Below, piece by piece: positions 1-5,605 of a stretch of 13,310 nt of DNA. Each line of letters opens with the position of its first letter. Within the stretch, counting starts at the first letter, position 1. The notes under the pieces were generated by a model. It was not told where the DNA came from. It ran no database searches and worked only from the letters and a program-made list of their open reading frames with translations. The position numbers and the translations under genes were made by a program. Origin of the DNA: Actinomycetes bacterium (lineage in GTDB: Bacteria > Actinomycetota > Acidimicrobiia > Acidimicrobiales > RAAP-2); assembly GCA_021850345.1 (NCBI GenBank), contig JAJZMN010000028.1, forward strand, positions 1-13,310. Reading direction: 5' to 3'.

Positions 1-873
1 GTCCGGTGAGAGGTCCAGCTCGTGCCATCGCGCCGGCGGGATCCGCTCGAGCACCGCGGCGGGGACCAGCCCGACGAGCTCGGCCCGGCGGATGAGCCCG
101 CCCTCCTTTCGAAGGAGCGCCGCGACGCGGTCGTAGGTCTGAGCAGGACCGACCTCGAGCGGGGCGAGCAGGTTGCAGGAGACCTGGACGCCGGAGGGAA
201 GGTCGAAGCCGAGCGCCCGCACCGACGGGCCCCGCAGTGCGGCGGCGACCCGCCTGGCGACGGCAGGGCCCGCGCCTTCGAGCCACAGGTTGTATGCCAC
301 GAGCAGGGGACGGGCTCCTACCGCGACCGCGCCGGCCGTGGGATGGGGTGCAGGGGGGCCAAAGTCCGGCGCAAGCGTCGTGAACGCGCCCCGGCGCACG
401 TCCGGGAGCGACCGGCTGCCTTCGCCCGGAAGCGGGCCGTAGAGGAAGCAGGGAAGGCCGAGCGCCGCCGAGGCCCACGCGGCAAACGCGTCACGGGCGG
501 CGGCAGGGGCGCCGAGCTCAGGCGTCCCGAGCGGGACGAAGGGAACGACGTCGACCACGCCGAACCGGGGATGCGCGCCGTCGTGCCCCGAGAGGTCCAT
601 CGTCGCCACGGCGAGGCGGGTGAGGGACCGCACGCCCTCCTGCACCGCGTCCGGCTCACCCGCCAGGGTGAAGACCGAGCGGTGGTGGTCGAGGTCCGAA
701 TGGACATCCAAAAGGACGCCCCCACAGGCGTCAGCGAGCGCCCCGAGGGCGCGCTGGTCACGCCCCTCGCTGACGTTGGCGACGCACTCGAGCGGCGTCA
801 GCGCCTCAAGAGCCGGTGGTGGCGGTGGCGGCCGTGGGCACTCGGCGGCGCCGCAGGATCCGGCGGCGCTCAC
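1..873 (-). CDS. Glutamate formimidoyltransferase-like protein, 3' end outside window
   Basis: Probably transfers a formimino group from formiminoglutamate to tetrahydrofolate in histidine breakdown (EC 2.1.2.5), in the cytoplasm. The minus-strand frame shows the family's N-terminal signature LECVANVSEGRD, then HSDLDHHRSVFTLAG, then LSGHDGAHPRFGVVDVVPF, which holds the His believed to be catalytic. About 267 residues from the LECVANVSEGRD region to the window edge are visible, so only a short C-terminal piece of the roughly 300-residue domain is missing. No cyclodeaminase domain is seen. The start is uncertain. The nearest GTG is at 873, inside the end of whiB, but would add a Gly/Ala/Pro-rich leader without family resemblance. 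A CTG at 801 (MTPLECVAN), five bases after the whiB stop, fits the family length better. The gene is probably cotranscribed with whiB. The family call is firm; the exact substrate is inferred, since some actinobacterial members lack histidine-pathway neighbours. Confidence 0.85.
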   Translation of the reverse strand, partial: MSAAGSCGAAECPRPPPPPPALEALTPLECVANVSEGRDQRALGALADACGGVLLDVHSDLDHHRSVFTLAGEPDAVQEGVRSLTRLAVATMDLSGHDGAHPRFGVVDVVPFVPLGTPELGAPAAARDAFAAWASAALGLPCFLYGPLPGEGSRSLPDVRRGAFTTLAPDFGPPAPHPTAGAVAVGARPLLVAYNLWLEGAGPAVARRVAAALRGPSVRALGFDLPSGVQVSCNLLAPLEVGPAQTYDRVAALLRKEGGLIRRAELVGLVPAAVLERIPPARWHELDLSPD

Positions 874-1060
874 GCTCCGAGCAACCGCCCCAGACACCGT
901 GGTCGATGCGGTTCTCCAGCGCGTACTCGAGGCAGGGCTCCGCGACGGGGCAACCCTCGCAGATCTTCTGCGCCGCCTGCACGCCGAGTCCGTCGCTCGG
1001 GAAGAAGACCGCAGGCGGGATGTCGCGGCACTTTCCTCGTGCCATCCAATCCGTGTTCAT
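806..1060 (-). CDS. WhiB-family iron-sulfur transcriptional regulator
   Basis: This is an 84-residue WhiB-like protein, a small 4Fe-4S protein that usually works by binding the primary sigma factor at selected promoters. Cluster-ligand cysteines are C11, C34, C37 and C43 (ICEGCPVAEPC). They are followed by the family turn GVWGG at 55-59, SERERR, and a basic tail (RRRR at 70-73) that would contact DNA. The short length, WMARGKC start and FFPSDG segment resemble the WhiB1/WhiB2 groups, but I cannot assign a subgroup. The ATG at 1060 is chosen because AAGGGGG lies 8 bases upstream and because the homology begins there; longer frames to a TTG at 1189 lack family resemblance. An extra cysteine, C60, follows the GVWGG turn where a Leu, Ile or Thr is common. 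The formimidoyltransferase gene follows on the same strand with a close or overlapping start. Confidence 0.93.
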   Translation of the reverse strand: MNTDWMARGKCRDIPPAVFFPSDGLGVQAAQKICEGCPVAEPCLEYALENRIDHGVWGGCSERERRRILRRRRVPTAATATTGS

Positions 1061-1086
1061 GGGTAGTGCCCCCTTGTCGAGCCTCA

Positions 1087-1092
1087 AGGTTA
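1087..1092 (-). promoter_or_regulatory. Putative -10 box of the whiB gene
   Basis: On the minus strand the sequence TAACCT fits the actinobacterial TANNNT -10 pattern. It would start transcription near 1080, leaving a leader of about 20 bases that carries the AAGGGGG ribosome site. No convincing -35 box is seen at 17 bases. The assignment rests on position and pattern only. Confidence 0.4.
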
Positions 1093-1103
1093 GCCGCGAT
1101 GCA

Positions 1104-1139
1104 ACGGAATTGACACGGTTGGCTCCGCGGCAATTCCGT
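1104..1139. repeat. 9-bp inverted repeat in the whiB divergent region
   Basis: ACGGAATTG at 1104-1112 and CAATTCCGT at 1131-1139 are perfect inverted copies separated by 18 bases. The repeat lies just upstream of the putative whiB -10 box, where an activator or repressor would bind. It could be an operator with half-sites about 2.5 helical turns apart (27 bases centre to centre), or a fold in a transcript. Related CAACGG words surround it (1102-1107 and 1142-1147). Confidence 0.5.
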
Positions 1140-1194
1140 GACAACGGTTGCAATCTGTCGCACCGCCTCCTCCCGCCGGTCGCGAGCAAGCGGT

Positions 1195-1200
1195 TACGCT
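1195..1200 (+). promoter_or_regulatory. Putative -10 box, leaderless start of the 1207 gene
   Basis: TACGCT fits TANNNT and ends 6 bases before the ATG at 1207, the spacing expected when the transcript begins at the start codon itself. No Shine-Dalgarno sequence precedes the ATG, which agrees with a leaderless mRNA. No clear -35 box is seen. Confidence 0.45.
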
Positions 1201-1206
1201 GGTCCT

Positions 1207-1488
1207 ATGGATGAGCCGACCATCGAGCAGGCCCCCGAACCGATCGGGCACGTCCGGATCGTCTACCTGGGCCCGGTCGCCCCGCACTGGGAGGTGCAGT
1301 CCGACTACGGGGACCCCGACGTCATCGACGCCTTCCGCGACCGGGTGCTCGCTCGCCTGGTGCTGCTGCCGCCCCACGACCCCCAGTTCCGCCGGAACCG
1401 CGAGCGGGTCGTGCGCGACGCCGAGCGTGAGAACCTCGCCCTCGAGTGGGACCTCGGCTTCCCCGAAGAGGGTGAAGGCGCCGAGTAG
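1207..1488 (+). CDS. Small conserved-looking protein of unknown function
   Basis: This encodes a 93-residue soluble acidic protein that I cannot assign to a family. It has no signal peptide, membrane segment or cysteine. Residues 14-30 (GHVRIVYLGPVAPHWEV) look like a beta strand followed by a turn. Residues 35-55 are probably a helix (DPDVIDAFRDRVLARLVLL), and residues 58-75 are charged (NRERVVRDAERENLALEW). The ATG at 1207 is chosen over a GTG at 1138 because a TACGCT box lies 6 bases upstream and because the stretch before it reads as non-protein-like. Codon positions show the strong third-position G/C bias of the neighbours, which supports real coding. It is divergent from whiB and convergent with the DUF2342 gene, so it appears to be a single-gene transcript. 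Confidence 0.75.
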   Translation: MDEPTIEQAPEPIGHVRIVYLGPVAPHWEVQSDYGDPDVIDAFRDRVLARLVLLPPHDPQFRRNRERVVRDAERENLALEWDLGFPEEGEGAE

Positions 1489-1493
1489 GCGAG

Positions 1494-1535
1494 GAGGACC
1501 GGGCGCCGAGGACCGGGCGCCGAGGACCGGGCGCG
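1494..1535. repeat. Three tandem copies of a 14-bp unit
   Basis: GAGGACCGGGCGCC occurs at 1494-1507 and 1508-1521, and at 1522-1535 with its last base changed to G. The array fills almost the whole 54-base gap between two convergent genes (stops at 1488 and 1543). It contains the palindrome GGCGCC but no clear terminator with a T tract. It is probably a slippage-prone spacer repeat. Confidence 0.85.
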
Positions 1536-1542
1536 GACCAGC

Positions 1543-2718
1543 TCAGTCCTCGGGGAGCTCGGGAAGAGCGATCCGTTCGAGCCAGAGGCCCGGCGCGTCG
1601 AGCTCTGCAGGGGTAGGGAGGTAGCGGGCGTCTTCCCAGAGTTGCTGGAGCCCTTCTTCGCCGGCGCGCTCGACGACGCCCCGGACGAACGCCGCTCCCC
1701 GGTCGACCTGCCGTCGGGTGAGGTCCAGCCCGAAGAGGACGCCCGCAGCCTGCTCGGACGCGGACTCCTCGATGCGGTAGCGGTACCAGGCCTCCCCGAG
1801 CGGCGCTGCCGCGCCGACGAGGGTCGCCCCGAGCGTGCGGGTGACGTGGTCGACGTAGGCGCCGACCACGGTGGTGACGGCGACGAGGTCCTCCGACGTG
1901 CGCCGCTGGCCCGGGGTGAGAAGGTCGGCGAGCAGCGCCTCGGGGTCCGACAGGATGCGCTGGAGCGCCTCGGGGTCGGTCGCCTGCCCGCCGAGGCGCT
2001 CGGCGAGCCCCTGATGGGCCGAGACCATGTCGAGGGTCAGCGCGTCCACGAGCTCGCGCACCCGCTCGGCGACGTGGGGCCTGCTCAGCACCGCGTGCGT
2101 CGTCAGCTCCCGGAGGCACACCCACAGCCGGGTCTCGTCCTCGGGCAGGCTCCACTCCTCAGCGAAGTGGTGGACGTTCTCTGGGACCACGAGGACCTCC
2201 GCCGACATCGGCCAAGGCAGCGGGAGCGCGTACTGGCCCAGCGTTCGCTGCGCGAGGTGCCCGGCGGCGGACCCGAACTGCATGCCGACGAGCACGGGGC
2301 CGAGCGTGCTCGCGAACCGCCCGAGCAGCGCTTCGACATCGCCCATGCCTTCCCCGCCCGTTGTCTCCATGGGGATCGGGGGGGCTGGGGCGGACCGCTG
2401 GGCTTCCACCATGCGGCCGAGCGTCGGCGCCCACGCGTCGAGGGCGCGCAAGGCCCAGGTGCCGCGCCCGACGGGCACGAGCACGGGCGATCGGTCGAAT
2501 TGGAGCCCGGTGGCGTCGGCGACGTGGAGCTCGGCGACACGCCCAAGCTCCTCGAACCTGATCCTCGCGATGGGATCGGGGTTGGTCTCGGGCTCGCCGT
2601 CCGTCGCGACGCCGTGGGCGAGCGAGCGGGCCGCGTCGAGCCATGCGTTCTGGCTGCCGGGAGCCCCCCCGATGACCTTGAGCAGATCCTGCAGCAGGCC
2701 CTGGAAGGGGTCGTTCAT
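1543..2718 (-). CDS. DUF2342 / zincin-like family protein
   Basis: This 391-residue protein belongs to the DUF2342 (Zincin_2) family of actinobacteria, annotated as putative zinc-dependent metalloproteases or 'coenzyme F420 biosynthesis associated'. The best-matching part is the C-terminal third: GLDLTRRQVDRGAAFV (330-345) followed by LPTPAELDAPGLWLERI (367-383). The segment where the family's metal motif normally lies reads LRELTTHAVL at 202-211, and no HExxH is present, so metal binding is doubtful. There is no signal peptide or membrane segment. The ATG at 2718 is chosen because it lies 16 bases after the upstream gene's stop; a longer frame to 2784 would overlap that gene and adds a low-complexity Ser/Arg leader. 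No strong ribosome site is seen, so it is probably translated from a shared transcript with the PDZ gene. Its natural substrate is unknown. Confidence 0.85.
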   Translation of the reverse strand: MNDPFQGLLQDLLKVIGGAPGSQNAWLDAARSLAHGVATDGEPETNPDPIARIRFEELGRVAELHVADATGLQFDRSPVLVPVGRGTWALRALDAWAPTLGRMVEAQRSAPAPPIPMETTGGEGMGDVEALLGRFASTLGPVLVGMQFGSAAGHLAQRTLGQYALPLPWPMSAEVLVVPENVHHFAEEWSLPEDETRLWVCLRELTTHAVLSRPHVAERVRELVDALTLDMVSAHQGLAERLGGQATDPEALQRILSDPEALLADLLTPGQRRTSEDLVAVTTVVGAYVDHVTRTLGATLVGAAAPLGEAWYRYRIEESASEQAAGVLFGLDLTRRQVDRGAAFVRGVVERAGEEGLQQLWEDARYLPTPAELDAPGLWLERIALPELPED

Positions 2719-2734
2719 CGACACGTCGTCGATG

Positions 2735-3877
2735 CTACGGCGACGGGGCGAGCTCGACGAACGCTCGGAAGACGTGGGTCCCACGCATCGCCTCGACCGA
2801 CACCTTGGTGCCGGGGGCCATGACGTAGAGCATCGAGCGCAGCTCGGCCGAAGAGTGGACGCGCCAGCCGTCGAGCCGGACGATCACGTCCCCCGCGCGC
2901 AACGTGTGGGCAGCCGCGCCGTGAGGGTCCACCGACACGACCTGTGCACCGGAGGCCCCCTCGGGCGTCGCGTCGGTGACGCCGAGCCAGCCGTGCCGGA
3001 CCCTGCCGATCGTCGCGAGGTCGTTGCTGACGCCGACCACGAAGGACATGGGCAGGAAGGAGCGTTCCGCACCGCGAGCGCTGGCGAGGATGCCCTCGAC
3101 CCGCCCGTGCCGGTCGACCAACGGCTCGCCGGGCATCGCCGGGACGGCCGCGCCCCGGACGGTGATCGCCGCCATGGCGGTCGGGGGCTCACCGGGCGGC
3201 GGCTCGCCGACCGACACGACGGTCGCGGACGTCCACAACGGCCTCGGCGGGTTGTTCCCCGTCGCGGGGCGCATCGCCATCGCGAGCGCCCAGTTGCCGT
3301 TGCCGAGGGTGTCGCCGACGTTCATCTGCGCGGCGGGCAGCGGGGCGCTCACACGCAGGAGGACGATTCCCGAGTCGTGGTCCGAGGCGACCACCGCCCC
3401 CTCGAGCATCCGGCCTGTCGCCGCGACGACGCGCACCCGGCGCGCCCCGGCGAGCGCGGCCTCGGTCGTGACGACGAGGCGGCTCGCCACGACGACACCG
3501 CAACCGGTCGCGCCCGGCCCGACGGTCGGCTCCAGGGAGACCACCGCCTGCTCCGCATCGCGGGTGAGCACCGGCGACAGGGTGCAGCACGGGGTCACCG
3601 CGGCCGTGCCGACCGGCATCGTGTCGAGCGTCGCCGTGCCGGGCGAGGAGCCGGTCTTGGCCAACAGGAGCGCTCCCGCGGCGATCGCCAGAAGGGCGGC
3701 CGTGCCGACGGCGAACGCCGCGCTGCGGCGCCATCCGTGCGTCGTGGTGAGCACGGCGGCGACGCCGGCCATGTGGAGCTCGGACGGGTGGCGCCAGGTC
3801 CGCGACTCGGGCGGCACCCATCCGCCTCCGGCGCCTCCCTGATCCTCGGGATCGTCCTCGGAGGGGCCCCATTGCAC
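2735..3877 (-). CDS. Membrane-anchored HtrA-like PDZ protein, predicted inactive protease
   Basis: This 380-residue protein has a short cytoplasmic head ending in RTWRHPSEL (26-34), a motif seen in actinobacterial HtrA-like proteins. One membrane segment follows (about 53-73), then an external trypsin-like domain (about 105-285) and a PDZ domain (about 294-378, beginning HGWLGVTDA). The trypsin-like fold is recognisable, but the catalytic positions are gone. The usual TNAH reads TTEA (His replaced by A140), the usual DxA reads SGIV (Asp replaced by G170), and GNSGGP reads AMPGEP (Ser replaced by P249). It is therefore likely a binding or adaptor protein outside the cell. Cysteines 97, 98 and 126 could form a disulfide. 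The GTG start at 3877 lies 6 bases after a TAACCT box and has no Shine-Dalgarno sequence. It is the first gene of a two-gene unit with DUF2342. Confidence 0.88.
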   Translation of the reverse strand: MQWGPSEDDPEDQGGAGGGWVPPESRTWRHPSELHMAGVAAVLTTTHGWRRSAAFAVGTAALLAIAAGALLLAKTGSSPGTATLDTMPVGTAAVTPCCTLSPVLTRDAEQAVVSLEPTVGPGATGCGVVVASRLVVTTEAALAGARRVRVVAATGRMLEGAVVASDHDSGIVLLRVSAPLPAAQMNVGDTLGNGNWALAMAMRPATGNNPPRPLWTSATVVSVGEPPPGEPPTAMAAITVRGAAVPAMPGEPLVDRHGRVEGILASARGAERSFLPMSFVVGVSNDLATIGRVRHGWLGVTDATPEGASGAQVVSVDPHGAAAHTLRAGDVIVRLDGWRVHSSAELRSMLYVMAPGTKVSVEAMRGTHVFRAFVELAPSP

Positions 3878-3883
3878 GGAGCG

Positions 3884-3889
3884 AGGTTA
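3884..3889 (-). promoter_or_regulatory. Putative -10 box of the HtrA-like gene
   Basis: On the minus strand TAACCT is followed by six bases and then the GTG start at 3877, the geometry of a leaderless transcript. It shares the 66-base divergent region with the mreB promoter. No good -35 match is seen. Confidence 0.5.
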
Positions 3890-3907
3890 CCGAGCGGGCT
3901 GTCCGGA

Positions 3908-3935
3908 TTGGCATCGCCCCATGCCTGCGTACCAT
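3908..3935 (+). promoter_or_regulatory. mreB promoter: TTGGCA, 16 bases, TACCAT
   Basis: TTGGCA at 3908-3913 and TACCAT at 3930-3935 form a good housekeeping-sigma promoter with a 16-base spacer. The ATG of mreB lies 8 bases downstream at 3944, so the transcript is leaderless or nearly so, and no ribosome site is present. The minus-strand promoter of the HtrA-like gene starts about 20 bases upstream of this -35 box, so the two polymerases probably compete. Confidence 0.6.
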
Positions 3936-3943
3936 GACGGCCG

Positions 3944-4948
3944 ATGTCACGTGACCTCGCGATCGATCTCGGCACGGCCAACACGCTCGTGTACGCGAAG
4001 GGCAGGGGCATCGTGCTCAACGAGCCGACGGTCATCGCGATGGACACGCGCTCCAAGGGCGTGCTCGCGATCGGGGACGAGGCGTGGCAGATGATCGGCA
4101 GGACCCCCGGCTACATCGTGGCCGTGCGGCCGATGCGCCAGGGCGCGATCACCGACTTCGACATCACCCAACGGATGCTCCACGTGCTCCTGCGACGGGT
4201 CGGGGTCGGCCGGCTCAGCCGTCCCAAGGTGCTCGTGTGCGTGCCGTCGGCGATCACCGCGGTGGAGCGCCGGGCGGTGATCGAAGCGACCCGCAGCGCG
4301 GGCGCGTCCGAGTGCTTCCTCATCGAGCAGCCGATCGCCGCGGCGATCGGTGCGGGACTCTCGATCCACGAACCGGTCGGGTCGATGATCGTCGACGTGG
4401 GCGGCGGCACGTCGGAGACGGCCGTCATCTCGCTCGGCGGCATCGTCGCGATGCGCGCCATCCGGTGCGGCGGCTTCGATCTGGACGCGGCGATCCAGTC
4501 GTACGTGCGGACGAACTTCGGCGTCGCGATCGGCGAGCGCACCGCCGAAGCGGTGAAGCTCGCGATCGGGTCCGCCGAGCCGTTCCCGGACGAACCCGAC
4601 GCGGAGGTGCGCGGCCGGGAAGTGGCCACGGGGATGCCGCGCACGGTCGCCCTGAGCTCCGCCGAGGTGCGGTCCGCCGTCGCGGACCAGGTCACCCAGA
4701 TCCTCGACGCGGCGACGAACTGCCTCGGCGAGGCGCCGCCAGAGCTGGCCCAGGACATCATCTTCCAGGGGATCCACCTGACCGGCGGCGGGGCGTTGCT
4801 CCGCGGGCTCGGCGAGCGGCTCTCGGAGGTGACCGGTGTGCCCGTGCACCTCGTCGAGGCACCCCTCGAGTCCGTGGTGCTCGGGGCAGGGCGCTGCATC
4901 GAGTCGTTCGACCGCCTGAAGCCGCTCTTCAGCGCGGCGGAGCGCTGA
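3944..4948 (+). CDS. mreB: Rod-shape actin homologue MreB
   Basis: This is a bacterial actin of 334 residues, the usual family length. It polymerises under the membrane and guides lateral cell-wall synthesis. Visible nucleotide-binding motifs are phosphate 1 DLGTANTLVY (8-17), phosphate 2 VDVGGGTSETAV (150-161), the ECFLIEQPIAAAIGAG segment (123-138) and the adenosine motif LTGGGALLRG (279-288). The protein begins almost directly with the first strand (MSRDLAIDLG). It therefore lacks the N-terminal amphipathic helix of enterobacterial MreB and would need the hydrophobic loop to reach the membrane. It has no mreC or mreD next to it: upstream is a divergent PDZ protein and downstream a convergent HEAT gene. 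It may thus be an Mbl-like or sole MreB paralogue. The promoter immediately upstream suggests independent expression. Family assignment is secure. Confidence 0.95.
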   Translation: MSRDLAIDLGTANTLVYAKGRGIVLNEPTVIAMDTRSKGVLAIGDEAWQMIGRTPGYIVAVRPMRQGAITDFDITQRMLHVLLRRVGVGRLSRPKVLVCVPSAITAVERRAVIEATRSAGASECFLIEQPIAAAIGAGLSIHEPVGSMIVDVGGGTSETAVISLGGIVAMRAIRCGGFDLDAAIQSYVRTNFGVAIGERTAEAVKLAIGSAEPFPDEPDAEVRGREVATGMPRTVALSSAEVRSAVADQVTQILDAATNCLGEAPPELAQDIIFQGIHLTGGGALLRGLGERLSEVTGVPVHLVEAPLESVVLGAGRCIESFDRLKPLFSAAER

Positions 4949-4955
4949 AGGCCGG

Positions 4956-4973
4956 GCCGGCCGTCAGGCCGGC
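4956..4973. terminator. GC hairpin between convergent mreB and HEAT gene
   Basis: GCCGGCC (4956-4962) and GGCCGGC (4967-4973) pair perfectly over seven G/C pairs around a GTCA loop. The loop includes the stop codon of the HEAT gene, and mreB ends eight bases before the stem. There is no T tract on either side, so this would be an actinobacterial-type bidirectional terminator rather than a classical one. Confidence 0.45.
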
Positions 4974-5596
4974 GCGTCGTCGCCGACGTCGAGCAGGATC
5001 TCGGCGACTTCGCGCACCTGCCAGTCGCGGTCGTCCGCGCTCCGACGGAGCGCCGCGCGCACCTCGTCGCCGTCGAACGCGGCGAGCGCCACCACGGCAC
5101 GGCGGCGCACGGTCGGCCGGTCGTGGAGGGCGTCGAGCACCGCGGGCAATCCCTCGGGGTCCCCGATGCCGCCGATGGCCGCGACCGCGGCTTCCCTCGC
5201 CCGCGCGTCCGGGTGCTCGCGCGCGGTCCGCACCAGCTCCGGGACAGGGGACGACGACGACTCGCCGAGCGCCCAGCAGGCCGCCTCGACCACCAGCGCG
5301 TCGGGGTCGCCGAGCGCCTCCCGCAGCGCCGAGAGGAGCGAGCCGGACGGCTGCAAGGTCCCTGCGAGGTCGCACGCGCGCCGCCGGACGCCGGGATCGG
5401 GGTCGTCGCGCAGCACCCGTTCGACGGTGCGAGGCCCGAGATGCCCCGAGCGCGCGAGGGCGCCGAGCGCCACCTCCCGGAGCCGCGGGTCCTCCGAAGC
5501 CAGGGCTCGCCTGGCGGTCTCGGCGTCGCCGCGGTGCCCGGCGACCACCACGTCGACCAGGCGGAGCGTGCCAGGCGTGGCAGGATCGTCCCCCAC
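4964..5596 (-). CDS. HEAT-repeat protein
   Basis: This 210-residue all-helical protein is built from about five to six HEAT (PBS-lyase-type) repeats. Recurrent helix pairs are visible at 24-50 (DAETARRALASEDPRLREVALGAL region), 56-80, 85-110, 117-142, 147-172 and 176-204, with D-P turns (DDPDPGVRRRA, GDPDALVVEAA, GDPEGLPAVL). Such repeats form curved scaffolds that bind protein partners; no catalytic motif is present. The GTG at 5596 is chosen because the repeats begin soon after it and because the open frame upstream enters the divergent protease gene. A weak CATACT box sits 6 bases before it. Its start is only nine bases from the divergent YlbL-like ATG, and its stop lies close to that of mreB. 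The partner is unknown; adjacency to MreB or the protease is the only clue. Confidence 0.8.
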   Translation of the reverse strand: MGDDPATPGTLRLVDVVVAGHRGDAETARRALASEDPRLREVALGALARSGHLGPRTVERVLRDDPDPGVRRRACDLAGTLQPSGSLLSALREALGDPDALVVEAACWALGESSSSPVPELVRTAREHPDARAREAAVAAIGGIGDPEGLPAVLDALHDRPTVRRRAVVALAAFDGDEVRAALRRSADDRDWQVREVAEILLDVGDDAPA

Positions 5597-5605
5597 CGAC
5601 CGAGT

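Noticed and set aside
22..1113. Plus-strand open frame of 363 codons
   Set aside because: It is antisense to the formimidoyltransferase and whiB genes, whose motifs (NVSEGRD, ICEGCP, GVWGG) are unmistakable; the plus product is low-complexity Arg/Gly/Pro.
2027..3937. Plus-strand open frame of 636 codons
   Set aside because: It is antisense to the DUF2342 and PDZ genes; Ser/Arg/His-rich composition without domains, a usual shadow in GC-rich DNA.
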